Part shown: positions 1 through 8,060 of the stretch, piece after piece
Numbering within the stretch: the stretch's first letter is position 1
How the letters are laid out: each line of letters starts with the position of its first letter
NCBI RefSeq assembly: GCF_009908295.1
Contig: NZ_JAAALO010000003.1
Coordinates: 868,001 to 932,000, forward strand
Reading direction: 5' to 3'
Origin: Micromonospora rubida
GTDB taxonomy: Bacteria; Actinomycetota; Actinomycetes; Mycobacteriales; Micromonosporaceae
Length of the DNA: 64,000 nt
Program-made: the position numbers and the translations under genes
Notes under the pieces: model-generated
What the model saw: the letters and a program-made list of their open reading frames with translations, nothing else
What the model was told of the DNA's origin: nothing
The model's database searches: none

Positions 1-1
1 G

Positions 2-391
2 GTGCCCCTGGCCGCGCTCGGCTGCGTCGGCCTCGGCGTGGCATACGCGCTGCTCAGCGACCCGACCCGGGCCGCGCCCGACGCCGCCCCGAGCTGCCTG
101 CTGAAGCTCACCACCGGGCTGGACTGCCCGGGCTGCGGCGGCACCCGCGCACTCTGGTACGTGCTGCACGGCGACGTGCCGGCCGCCGCCCGGCACCACT
201 TCCTCTTCGTCTTCGCGCTGCCCTTCCTGACGTACCTGTTCGTGGTCTGGGCCGGGAAGCAGGCGTTCGGCTGGCGGCTGCCGGAGCCGCAGATCAGCTC
301 GAAGCTGATCGGCGGGTTCCTGGCCCTCTGGCTGGTCTTCTCGGTGGCCCGCAACCTTCCCTGGGCCCCCTTCACCTCCCTCTACGTCTGA
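2..391 (+). CDS. DUF2752 membrane protein, N-terminus possibly outside window
   Basis: Small polytopic membrane protein of about 129 residues as seen here. It carries the DUF2752 signature: a CPGCGGTRALW stretch at about residues 42-52, followed by hydrophobic segments near 65-83 and 103-117, and it ends in a short hydrophilic tail. DUF2752 proteins are small bacterial membrane proteins of unknown function with this Cys-Pro-x-Cys-Gly motif. A GTG at base 2 is the first possible start, but the window begins there, so the true N-terminus may lie upstream. Confidence 0.7.
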   Translation: MPLAALGCVGLGVAYALLSDPTRAAPDAAPSCLLKLTTGLDCPGCGGTRALWYVLHGDVPAAARHHFLFVFALPFLTYLFVVWAGKQAFGWRLPEPQISSKLIGGFLALWLVFSVARNLPWAPFTSLYV

Positions 392-477
392 CGGGCTTCC
401 GGCCCGGTCGCGGCGGCGACCGGCGCATCGGATCGCTGCCCTGCGCGGACACCAGGACGTCGACGGGGGGTGGCTCC

Positions 478-586
478 CGTGGTGCCTGTGGAGCTGCCCC
501 GTCTGTGCGCCCGGCCCGCGTTCATCGTGTGCCGACCGTGGCGGGGGTGCCTGCCGTGGTGCCTGTGGAGCTGCCCCGTTTGTGCG
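478..586 (+). repeat. Two copies of a 32-bp direct repeat (dispersed family)
   Basis: Copies at 478-509 and 555-586 share CGTGGTGCCTGTGGAGCTGC and continue CCCGTYTGTGCG, with one difference (C or T). Their start-to-start distance is 77 bases. The core CCTRTGGAGCTGCCC recurs inverted at 762-778 and again near 54.8 kb, so this is a dispersed family rather than a local duplication. Confidence 0.75.
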
Positions 587-761
587 TCCGCCTGCCGATC
601 CGCGCGCCCGTCCTGCCCGTGTGCTGCGCACGGGCCGGCCCCGCTGTCCGGTGTGTCTGCGCCGGTCCGTACCTGCCTGTGCTCGCCAACGACAGTCCGT
701 TGGCACTCCGGCCGGGTCCGTCCGGTCTCGGGAGAGGACCGACGTTGCGTGCCCCGTCTGT

Positions 762-778
762 GCGGGCAGCTCCATAGG
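762..778 (-). repeat. Inverted relative of the 478/555 repeat
   Basis: On the minus strand this reads CCTATGGAGCTGCCCGC. It matches the core of the two direct repeats about 200-280 bases upstream and the right arm of the palindrome at 54.8 kb. Together with the plus-strand copies it could form long stem structures in an RNA crossing the region. Confidence 0.6.
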
Positions 779-953
779 CGTCGGGCAGGGTAGGCGCGGG
801 CCAGTTGGTGCCCGGCCATGCCCGGCCCATCCTTGCCCCGGCCGCCGGCCCGCCTGCGCGGCCCGACCGACGGGCCCGATCGACCCGAGTGAACGGACCG
901 ATCCGCAGGTGACGGTGGGGGAGCCCGACGTGGGCCGTCGTCGACGTGGCCAC

Positions 954-959
954 TACAGT
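954..959 (+). promoter_or_regulatory. -10 box of a leaderless thyX promoter
   Basis: TACAGT ends 7 bases before the ATG at 967, which places the expected transcription start at the start codon. There is no good Shine-Dalgarno at a proper distance, which also favours a leaderless message. Confidence 0.55.
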
Positions 960-966
960 CGCAGGA

Positions 967-1713
967 ATGCCACAGATGGTGCAGCCCCAGGTCAAGCTGA
1001 TCGCGTGGACCCAGTTCCAGGCCCCGGACGACGTGCCGTGGTCGACCGACGCCGACGGCGGCCAGGCGCTCGCCGAGTTCGCCGGCCGGGCCTGCTACCA
1101 GAGCTGGAAGAAGCCGAACCCGGCCACCGCCACCAACGCCGGCTACCTGGCGCACATCCTGGAGGTCGGGCACCTGTCGGTGCTGGAGCACGGCTCGGTG
1201 AGTTTCTACTTCACCGGGGTGTCCCGCTCCTTCACCCACGAGCTGATCCGGCACCGGCACTTCTCGTACTCGCAGCTCTCCCAGCGGTACGTCCCGGAGC
1301 GCGACGCCGCCATGGTCGAGCCCCGGGCGATCGCCGAGGATCCGGAGCTGCACAAGCGCTTCGTCGAGGCCGCCGAGGCCAGCGTGCGGGCGTACACGGA
1401 GCTGCTGGAGGGCCTCGAGGAGCGGTTCACCGACGAGCCCAACCCGACGCTGCGCCGCAAGCAGGCCCGGCAGGCGGCCCGCGCGGTGCTGCCCAACGCC
1501 ACCGAGACCCGGATCGTGGTCACCGGCAACTACCGGGCCTGGCGGCACTTCATCGCGATGCGGGCCACCGAGCACGCCGACGTGGAGATCCGGGAGGTGG
1601 CGGTGGAGTGCCTGCGTCAGCTCCAGGGGGTCGCCCCGAGCGTCTTCGCCGACTTCGTCATCTCCGCCCTGCCCGACGGCACGCAGGTCGCGGTCAGCCC
1701 GCACGGCGAGTGA
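967..1713 (+). CDS. thyX: FAD-dependent thymidylate synthase ThyX
   Basis: Flavin-dependent thymidylate synthase (248 residues), which methylates dUMP to dTMP using methylenetetrahydrofolate as carbon donor and reduced FAD/NADPH as reductant; it acts in the cytoplasm as a tetramer. The ThyX signature is intact at about residues 95-108 ([14 protein letters not shown], matching RHRxxSxxxxSxR). A late [18 protein letters not shown] block is also typical of the family. I chose the ATG at 967, which gives the N-terminus [10 protein letters not shown] and sits exactly downstream of a TACAGT -10 box. A GTG at 946 would add seven residues. dapA follows after 53 bases with its own promoter. Confidence 0.95.
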   Translation: MPQMVQPQVKLIAWTQFQAPDDVPWSTDADGGQALAEFAGRACYQSWKKPNPATATNAGYLAHILEVGHLSVLEHGSVSFYFTGVSRSFTHELIRHRHFSYSQLSQRYVPERDAAMVEPRAIAEDPELHKRFVEAAEASVRAYTELLEGLEERFTDEPNPTLRRKQARQAARAVLPNATETRIVVTGNYRAWRHFIAMRATEHADVEIREVAVECLRQLQGVAPSVFADFVISALPDGTQVAVSPHGE

Positions 1714-1754
1714 GTCCTGAGCCCTTCCCCGCCAGCCCCCCGGTGGTCGTCCGC

Positions 1755-1760
1755 TAGGTT
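1755..1760 (+). promoter_or_regulatory. -10 box of a leaderless dapA promoter
   Basis: TAGGTT ends 6 bases before the ATG at 1767. The GTG at 1761 would lie between the -10 box and the expected transcription start, so 1767 is the better start. Confidence 0.5.
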
Positions 1761-1766
1761 GTGAAC

Positions 1767-2690
1767 ATGACGCACGACCACCCAGTTGCCACCGAGCGGG
1801 CGGTGTCCCGCCCGTTCGGCCGACTGCTCACGGCCATGGTGACCCCGTTCACCGCCGACGGCTCCCTCGACCTCGACGGCGCCGTGCGGCTCGCGAACCA
1901 CCTTGTCGACGAGCAGGGCAACGACGCGCTCGTGATCAACGGCACCACCGGCGAATCGCCCACCACCACCGACGCGGAGAAGGAAAGCCTGATCCGAGCC
2001 GTGGCGGAGGCGATCGGCGACCGGGCCAAGGTGGTCGCCGGGGTCGGCACCAACGACACCCGGCACACCATCGAGCTGGCCACGGCGGCGGAGAAGGCCG
2101 GCGCGCACGGCCTGCTCGTGGTGACCCCGTACTACAACAAGCCGCCGCAGAGCGGGCTGGTCCGGCACTTCACCGCAGTCGCGGACGCCACCGGACTGCC
2201 GATCATGCTCTACGACATCCCGCACCGCGCCGGGGTGCCGATCGCCACCGAGACCCTCGTGGGCCTCGCCGAACACGGCCGCATCGTCGCGGTCAAGGAC
2301 GCCAAGGGCGACCTCACCGCCACCTCGTGGGTGACCAGCCGCACCGAACTGGCGTACTACAGTGGCGAGGACTCGCTCACGCTGCCCGCCCTGGCGGTCG
2401 GCTGCGTCGGCGTGGTCGGCACCTCGACCCACTTCACCGGCGCGCTGACGAAGCGGATGATCGAGGCGTACGACGCGGGCGACACCGGCACCGCGTTGGC
2501 GCTGCACCGGCGGCTGCTGCCCCTGTTCACCGGCATCTTCCGTACCCAGGGCACGATCCTGGTCAAGGCGGGCCTGGCAGCCAAGGGCCTGCCGGCCGGC
2601 CCCGTACGACCCCCGCTGGTGGACGCCACCGAGGACGAGATCGCCCAGCTGCGCACGGACTGCGCGGCGGCGGGTCTGGAGCTCCCCTGA
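1767..2690 (+). CDS. dapA: 4-hydroxy-tetrahydrodipicolinate synthase
   Basis: Class I aldolase (307 residues, normal length) that condenses pyruvate with aspartate semialdehyde, the first committed step towards meso-diaminopimelate and lysine; diaminopimelate is also the cross-linking residue of the wall peptidoglycan. The NGTTGESPT motif near residue 50, YYNKPPQSGL with the conserved tyrosine, and the Schiff-base lysine at about residue 177 (VAVKDAKGD) are all present. The ATG at 1767 is preferred over the GTG at 1761 because of the -10 box spacing. rnj follows 55 bases downstream, an arrangement common in actinobacteria. Confidence 0.95.
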   Translation: MTHDHPVATERAVSRPFGRLLTAMVTPFTADGSLDLDGAVRLANHLVDEQGNDALVINGTTGESPTTTDAEKESLIRAVAEAIGDRAKVVAGVGTNDTRHTIELATAAEKAGAHGLLVVTPYYNKPPQSGLVRHFTAVADATGLPIMLYDIPHRAGVPIATETLVGLAEHGRIVAVKDAKGDLTATSWVTSRTELAYYSGEDSLTLPALAVGCVGVVGTSTHFTGALTKRMIEAYDAGDTGTALALHRRLLPLFTGIFRTQGTILVKAGLAAKGLPAGPVRPPLVDATEDEIAQLRTDCAAAGLELP

Positions 2691-2745
2691 TGAACGAACG
2701 ACACGATGGACGCCGAGTGACGGCGTCGCAGAATGAGGTGGACGC

Positions 2746-4434
2746 GTGACCGAGGCGCACAACGAGGGGGAGCTGCCCCCGCCGCTGCCGGAGGGCGGCC
2801 TGCGGATCATCCCGCTCGGCGGGCTCGGTGCCATCGGTCGAAACATGACCGTCTTCGAATACGACGGCAAGCTGCTGATCGTCGACTGCGGGGTGCTCTT
2901 CCCCGACGTCGAGCAGCCGGGCGTGGACCTGATCCTGCCCGACTTCGGGCCGATCCTGGACCGGCTCGCCGACGTGCAGGCGATCGTGCTCACCCATGGC
3001 CACGAGGACCACATCGGCGCGGTGCCGTACCTGCTCGCCCACAAGCCGGACATTCCACTCGTCGGCTCCCAGTTCACCCTCGCCCTGGTCGAGGCGAAGC
3101 TGGCCGAGCGGCGGATCCAGCCCTACACGCTGACCGTGCGGGAGGGCGGCCGGGAGCGGCTCGGCCCGTTCGAGTGCGAGTTCTTCGCGGTCAACCACTC
3201 GATCCCGGACGCACTCGCGGTGGCCATCCGCACCCCGGCCGGCCTGGTGCTGCACACCGGCGACTTCAAGATGGACCAGCTCCCGCTGGACGGCCGGATC
3301 ACCGACCTGGCCGGCTTCGCCCGGCTCGGCGCCGAGGGCGTCGACCTGCTGCTGTCGGACTCCACCAACGCGGAGATCCCCGGCTTCGTCACCCCGGAAC
3401 GGGAGATCGGGCCGGTGCTCGACTCGATCTTCGCGAAGGCGAAGGGGCGGATCATCGTCGCCTCGTTCGCCTCGCACGTGCACCGGGTGCAGCAGGTCTT
3501 CGACTCGGCCGCAGAGCACGGTCGCAAGGTCGCGCTGATCGGCCGCTCGATGGTCCGCAACATGGGCATCGCCCGGGACCTCGGCCTGCTCAACATCCCG
3601 GCCGGCCTCGTGGTCAGCATCGACGAGGCGACCACGCTGCCGCCCGAGCAGCTCCTGCTGATGTCCACCGGCTCGCAGGGCGAGCCGATGAGCGCGCTGG
3701 GCCGGATGGCCAGCGGCGACCACCGGCACATCACCATCGCCCCCGGCGACACGGTGGTGCTGGCGTCCTCGCTGGTTCCCGGCAACGAGACCTCGGTGTA
3801 CCGGGTGATCAACCGGCTGGCCCGGGCCGGCGCGGTGGTGGTGCACAAGGACGTGGCGAAGGTGCACGTCTCCGGGCACGCGCCGGCCGGCGAGCTGCTC
3901 TACCTGCTCAACGTGGTCCGCCCCAGCAACCTGATGCCGGTGCACGGCGAGTGGCGGCACCTGCGGGCGCACGCCCGGCTGGGCATCGAGTCCGGGGTCG
4001 CCCCGGACCGGGTCGTGCTCTGCGAGGACGGCGACGTCGTCGACCTGGTCGAGGGCCGCGCCACCCTGGTCGGCCACGTGAAGAGCCGGTACGTCTACGT
4101 CGACGGCCTGGCCGTCGGCGACGTCAGCGAGTCGCTGCTCACCGAGCGGCGGATCCTCGGCGACGGCGGGTTCATCGCCACCACCGTGGTGGTCGACTCG
4201 GTCACCGGCAAGGTGGTGGCCGGCCCGACCCTCTCGGCGAAGGGCTTCTCCGAGGACCCGGAGGCGTTCAACCCGGTTGTTCCGCTGGTCACCGAGGCGT
4301 TGAACCGGGCCGCGGCGGACGGCATCACCGACCCGCACCAGCTCCAGCAGATCGTCCGGCGCACCGTCGGGCGCTGGGTCAACGACAAGTACCGTCGTCG
4401 ACCGATGATCGTCCCGACGGTCGTCGAGGTCTGA
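2746..4434 (+). CDS. rnj: Ribonuclease J
   Basis: Metallo-beta-lactamase/beta-CASP nuclease (562 residues, full length) with both 5'-3' exo- and endonuclease activity in mRNA decay and rRNA maturation. The zinc-binding motif LTHGHEDHIG is at about residues 82-91. Further metal ligands appear in HTGDFKMDQ and in the beta-CASP segment SGHAPAGEL, and a C-terminal RNase J domain follows (to TVVEV). The GTG start at 2746 has GAGGTGG about 5 bases upstream. It lies 55 bases after dapA and ends at a strong hairpin that separates it from the convergent surface-protein gene. Confidence 0.95.
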   Translation: MTEAHNEGELPPPLPEGGLRIIPLGGLGAIGRNMTVFEYDGKLLIVDCGVLFPDVEQPGVDLILPDFGPILDRLADVQAIVLTHGHEDHIGAVPYLLAHKPDIPLVGSQFTLALVEAKLAERRIQPYTLTVREGGRERLGPFECEFFAVNHSIPDALAVAIRTPAGLVLHTGDFKMDQLPLDGRITDLAGFARLGAEGVDLLLSDSTNAEIPGFVTPEREIGPVLDSIFAKAKGRIIVASFASHVHRVQQVFDSAAEHGRKVALIGRSMVRNMGIARDLGLLNIPAGLVVSIDEATTLPPEQLLLMSTGSQGEPMSALGRMASGDHRHITIAPGDTVVLASSLVPGNETSVYRVINRLARAGAVVVHKDVAKVHVSGHAPAGELLYLLNVVRPSNLMPVHGEWRHLRAHARLGIESGVAPDRVVLCEDGDVVDLVEGRATLVGHVKSRYVYVDGLAVGDVSESLLTERRILGDGGFIATTVVVDSVTGKVVAGPTLSAKGFSEDPEAFNPVVPLVTEALNRAAADGITDPHQLQQIVRRTVGRWVNDKYRRRPMIVPTVVEV

Positions 4435-4459
4435 CGCCCCACACCTCACTGCGCGTCCC

Positions 4460-4494
4460 GACGCCGGCCCGCCCCTCGGGGGCGGGCCGGCGTC
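4460..4494. terminator. Bidirectional hairpin terminator
   Basis: A perfect 16-bp inverted repeat (arms 4460-4475 and 4479-4494, 3-base loop) lies between the convergent rnj and LPXTG genes. It has no U-run, which is usual for high-GC actinobacterial terminators. Confidence 0.7.
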
Positions 4495-4561
4495 GGTGTC
4501 TCCGCCTCCGGCGGCCGTGCCTCCGGTTCCTCCTGCTCCGGTGGCACGGCCGCCGTGGCCG

Positions 4562-5596
<1,035 letters not shown>

Positions 5597-5695
5597 GACA
5601 GTTCTCCCCGTTGGGTGTGGACGAATTCCCCTGTACCACTCCCACGGGGGTCCCCCGGTTGCAGCCTGTCGGATACCGAACACCGACCGTCCCGG

Positions 5696-7471
5696 TCAGG
5701 GCAGCGCGGCGACTGCCTCCGCGTACGCGACGCCGGTGGTTACCGCTGCGGTGACCAGCACGTCGAGCTGCGTCGGGGTCACCCCGTGGGCCAGGTCGGT
5801 GGTCACGTCGCCGGCCAGCACCAGCTCCCCGCCGTCGTCGTGTGCGTACGCCTTGGGCAGCAGCCGGTCGTGGTTCCAGGCGTTGCAGAACGCGTACGCC
5901 TCGGTGCGCCGGTCCGCCGGCAGGCGTCGGGTGGCCAGCACCCGCACGTGCAGGATCTCGCCCCGCTCCCCGGCCTGCCGGAACTCGATCACCGCCGGGT
6001 CCCACCGCCCGACCACGGCCCCGCCGGCCCGCACCGTCCAGGCGTCCCCGCGCCGGTCCAGGGCGGCCGTGACCAGGGCGAGGGTGAGCGCCCTCGGCTC
6101 GTCCTCGGCCAGCCCGTCGGGTCCACCGCCGCCCGTCCCGTCGCCGTCCGGGCCACCGTCGCCGGTGCCGTCGCCGGCCCACTCCGCACCGTCCAACTCC
6201 TCGGCGGGCAGCGGGACCGGGTCGCCGATCGGCCGTTCGGCCAGTAGGGCGGCGATCCGGCCGGACTGGTGACCGGTGCCGTTGCGGGCGTCGAAACTGC
6301 CCGCGAGCCCGGTCGCCAGCTCGGCCAGCAGCCCGCCGAGCCGGGCCACGTCGACGTCCCCGCCCGCCCGGCCCGTGGGGCGCGGTTCGGGCAGCCGTCG
6401 GTCGCCCCGCCCGGCCTCGGTGGCGAGGGCGCACAGCAGTGCCCCGGCGGCGGCGAACTCCATCGTGGCCATGTCGTCGGCCGGGTGGCCCAGCCGGGGC
6501 ACCTGCTCGGCGAGGATGTCCAGGCCCCGGTCCAGGTGCCCGCCCAGCGCGCAGAACCGCAGGTGCGCGGCGAGGTACGGGAAAGCCGCCCGTTCCCGCC
6601 GGTGCCGCCGGTACGCCTCGACGTGCGCCCGGGCGGCCCGCTCCGGCTCGCCGGCGCGCAGCAGCGGCAGCAGCGCCCCGGCCAGCGCCCGCTCGGGCTG
6701 ATCGGTGCAGTACGCCGGGCCCCGCGCCGGCTCGTCGAACAGCGGGCGCAGCTCGGCCAGGGCCGCCGCCCAGTCGCCCCAGCCGGCCAGCAGCTCGGCG
6801 CGGCGGGACGGGGCGCAGCCAGGACAGCCGGCGGCCGAATCGGCGGGGGCGGTGCGCCAGCGGTCGTACCAGCGGCGGGCCGCCGGCTCGTCGCCGAGGT
6901 GGTCGGCGAGCCGGCAGCGCAGCTCGGCCACCAGCTCGCTCGGGGCGTCGTCCGTGTCGCCCCACCCGCCGGGGGCACCGTCCCCGTTGCCCGACCCGCC
7001 CGGGGCGTCGTCCGTGTCGCCCGACCCGCCGGGGGAGCGGGCGAGGTCGTCCAGCCCCGCCCGGGCCTGGTCCAGCCCGACCCGGGGGGTGGCGAACACC
7101 GCCTCCACCGCGAAGCGCTGGTAGCGGCGCAGCTCGACGCCCCGCTCGCCGTCCGGCCCGGGCACCCGGTCGAGGAGCTCCCGGCAGCGCCGGACCGGCT
7201 CGAACAGCCGCCACCGCTCACCCTGCCGCAGGTACGCGTCGATCAGCGCGAACCGGGCATCCAGCCCGGTGCGCAGGTCGCCGGCCGCCTCGGCGGCGGC
7301 GGCGACCCGTTCCAGCTCGGCGGCGCGCGGCTCGGAGTCGGGCAGGCCCCGCGCGGCGGCCAGCGCCTCGGCCAGGCTTCGGTCGCCGCCCGCCGGCCCC
7401 CGGGACCGGCCCTCCCCGCGCCCCCCGAGCCGGCCGTCCCACGGGCGCGGCTGCCCGGGCGTCCCGGTCAC
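5696..7471 (-). CDS. Large YbjN-domain protein
   Basis: Cytoplasmic protein of 591 residues. The N-terminal 400 or so residues are Ala/Arg/Leu-rich helical repeats resembling a TPR-like solenoid, with a possible metal site CPGCAPSRRAELL near residue 222. A Gly/Asp/Pro linker with GGSGDTDDAPGG-type repeats lies near residues 147-172, and a similar one near 432-448. The last 130 residues form a YbjN domain (FCNAWNHDRLLPKAY). YbjN proteins are linked to stress and motility regulation in enterobacteria; in actinobacteria their role is unknown. The start overlaps the end of the small YbjN gene by 4 bases, so the two are co-translated. Confidence 0.6.
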   Translation of the reverse strand: MTGTPGQPRPWDGRLGGRGEGRSRGPAGGDRSLAEALAAARGLPDSEPRAAELERVAAAAEAAGDLRTGLDARFALIDAYLRQGERWRLFEPVRRCRELLDRVPGPDGERGVELRRYQRFAVEAVFATPRVGLDQARAGLDDLARSPGGSGDTDDAPGGSGNGDGAPGGWGDTDDAPSELVAELRCRLADHLGDEPAARRWYDRWRTAPADSAAGCPGCAPSRRAELLAGWGDWAAALAELRPLFDEPARGPAYCTDQPERALAGALLPLLRAGEPERAARAHVEAYRRHRRERAAFPYLAAHLRFCALGGHLDRGLDILAEQVPRLGHPADDMATMEFAAAGALLCALATEAGRGDRRLPEPRPTGRAGGDVDVARLGGLLAELATGLAGSFDARNGTGHQSGRIAALLAERPIGDPVPLPAEELDGAEWAGDGTGDGGPDGDGTGGGGPDGLAEDEPRALTLALVTAALDRRGDAWTVRAGGAVVGRWDPAVIEFRQAGERGEILHVRVLATRRLPADRRTEAYAFCNAWNHDRLLPKAYAHDDGGELVLAGDVTTDLAHGVTPTQLDVLVTAAVTTGVAYAEAVAALP

Positions 7472-7947
7472 TGGCGTGCCCCGCCCGCCAGCTGCCCGAC
7501 GGCGGCGGCGAGCTGGCAGCCGGTCGAGATGCCACAGTCGAGCAGCTGGTCTAGCTGGTGCGGGGTCACCCCGCGTTCCAGGTCGGTGATCACCTCGCCG
7601 CAGACCAGGGCGCGTCCGTCGTCGTCGACGTGCACGAACGCCTTGGGCCAGTAGCGGTCGTGGTTCCAGGAGTTGCAGAAGGCGTGCAGGGTCGACACGT
7701 ACTCGATGGGGAAGGTCGGACCGGCGACGGTGCGAACCTGGAGGATCTCACCGGCGGCGCCCATCCGCAGGAACCAGATGAGACTGTCGTCCCAGCGGCC
7801 GAGCAGCCGGCCCTGCGGGTCCACCGAGACCGCGTACCCCCGGGTGCGCAGCACGGCGGCGATCAGCTCGCCGGTCAACGGGCGCAGTTCCCGGCCAGGC
7901 CCGGCCAGGGGGCCGTCCGGGCCGACCTCGAAATCCGGCGACGCCAT
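7468..7947 (-). CDS. Small YbjN-domain protein
   Basis: Protein of 159 residues consisting almost entirely of a YbjN domain: LLGRWDDSLIWF, then FCNSWNHDRYWPKAFVHVDD at about residues 93-112, then GVTPHQLDQLLDCGIS. It closely resembles the C-terminal domain of the next gene, with which it overlaps by 4 bases (ATGA), suggesting an ancient duplication and a hetero-complex. The ATG at 7947 has AGAAGGG upstream; an ATG ten codons earlier (7977) is less likely. Confidence 0.7.
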   Translation of the reverse strand: MASPDFEVGPDGPLAGPGRELRPLTGELIAAVLRTRGYAVSVDPQGRLLGRWDDSLIWFLRMGAAGEILQVRTVAGPTFPIEYVSTLHAFCNSWNHDRYWPKAFVHVDDDGRALVCGEVITDLERGVTPHQLDQLLDCGISTGCQLAAAVGQLAGGARQ

Positions 7948-8048
7948 CGGGCATCCCTTCTGAGGCAAATAACACAACAGGCGGCGCCGTCAGTGCTGCG
8001 ACGCGCGGACACGACCCGGAAAAGCGGCGATCCGCCGGGCCCCGCCGT

Positions 8049-8054
8049 TACGGT
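8049..8054 (+). promoter_or_regulatory. -10 box of a leaderless ftsK promoter
   Basis: TACGGT ends 6 bases before the ATG at 8061, so the transcript should begin at the start codon. Confidence 0.5.
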
Positions 8055-8060
8055 GACTCT

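Larger units (their letters stand above)
392..953. other. Intergenic region with direct repeats, no gene
   Basis: About 560 bases without a convincing gene. Open frames exist on both strands but are Cys/Arg/Pro-rich and resemble no family. The region holds two near-identical 32-base direct repeats (478-509 and 555-586) and an inverted relative at 762-778 that recurs near 54.8 kb. The last bases carry the thyX promoter. Confidence 0.6.

Noticed and set aside
478..778. CRISPR-like array
   Set aside because: Only two direct copies at 77-base spacing, no further units, an inverted copy and no cas genes.
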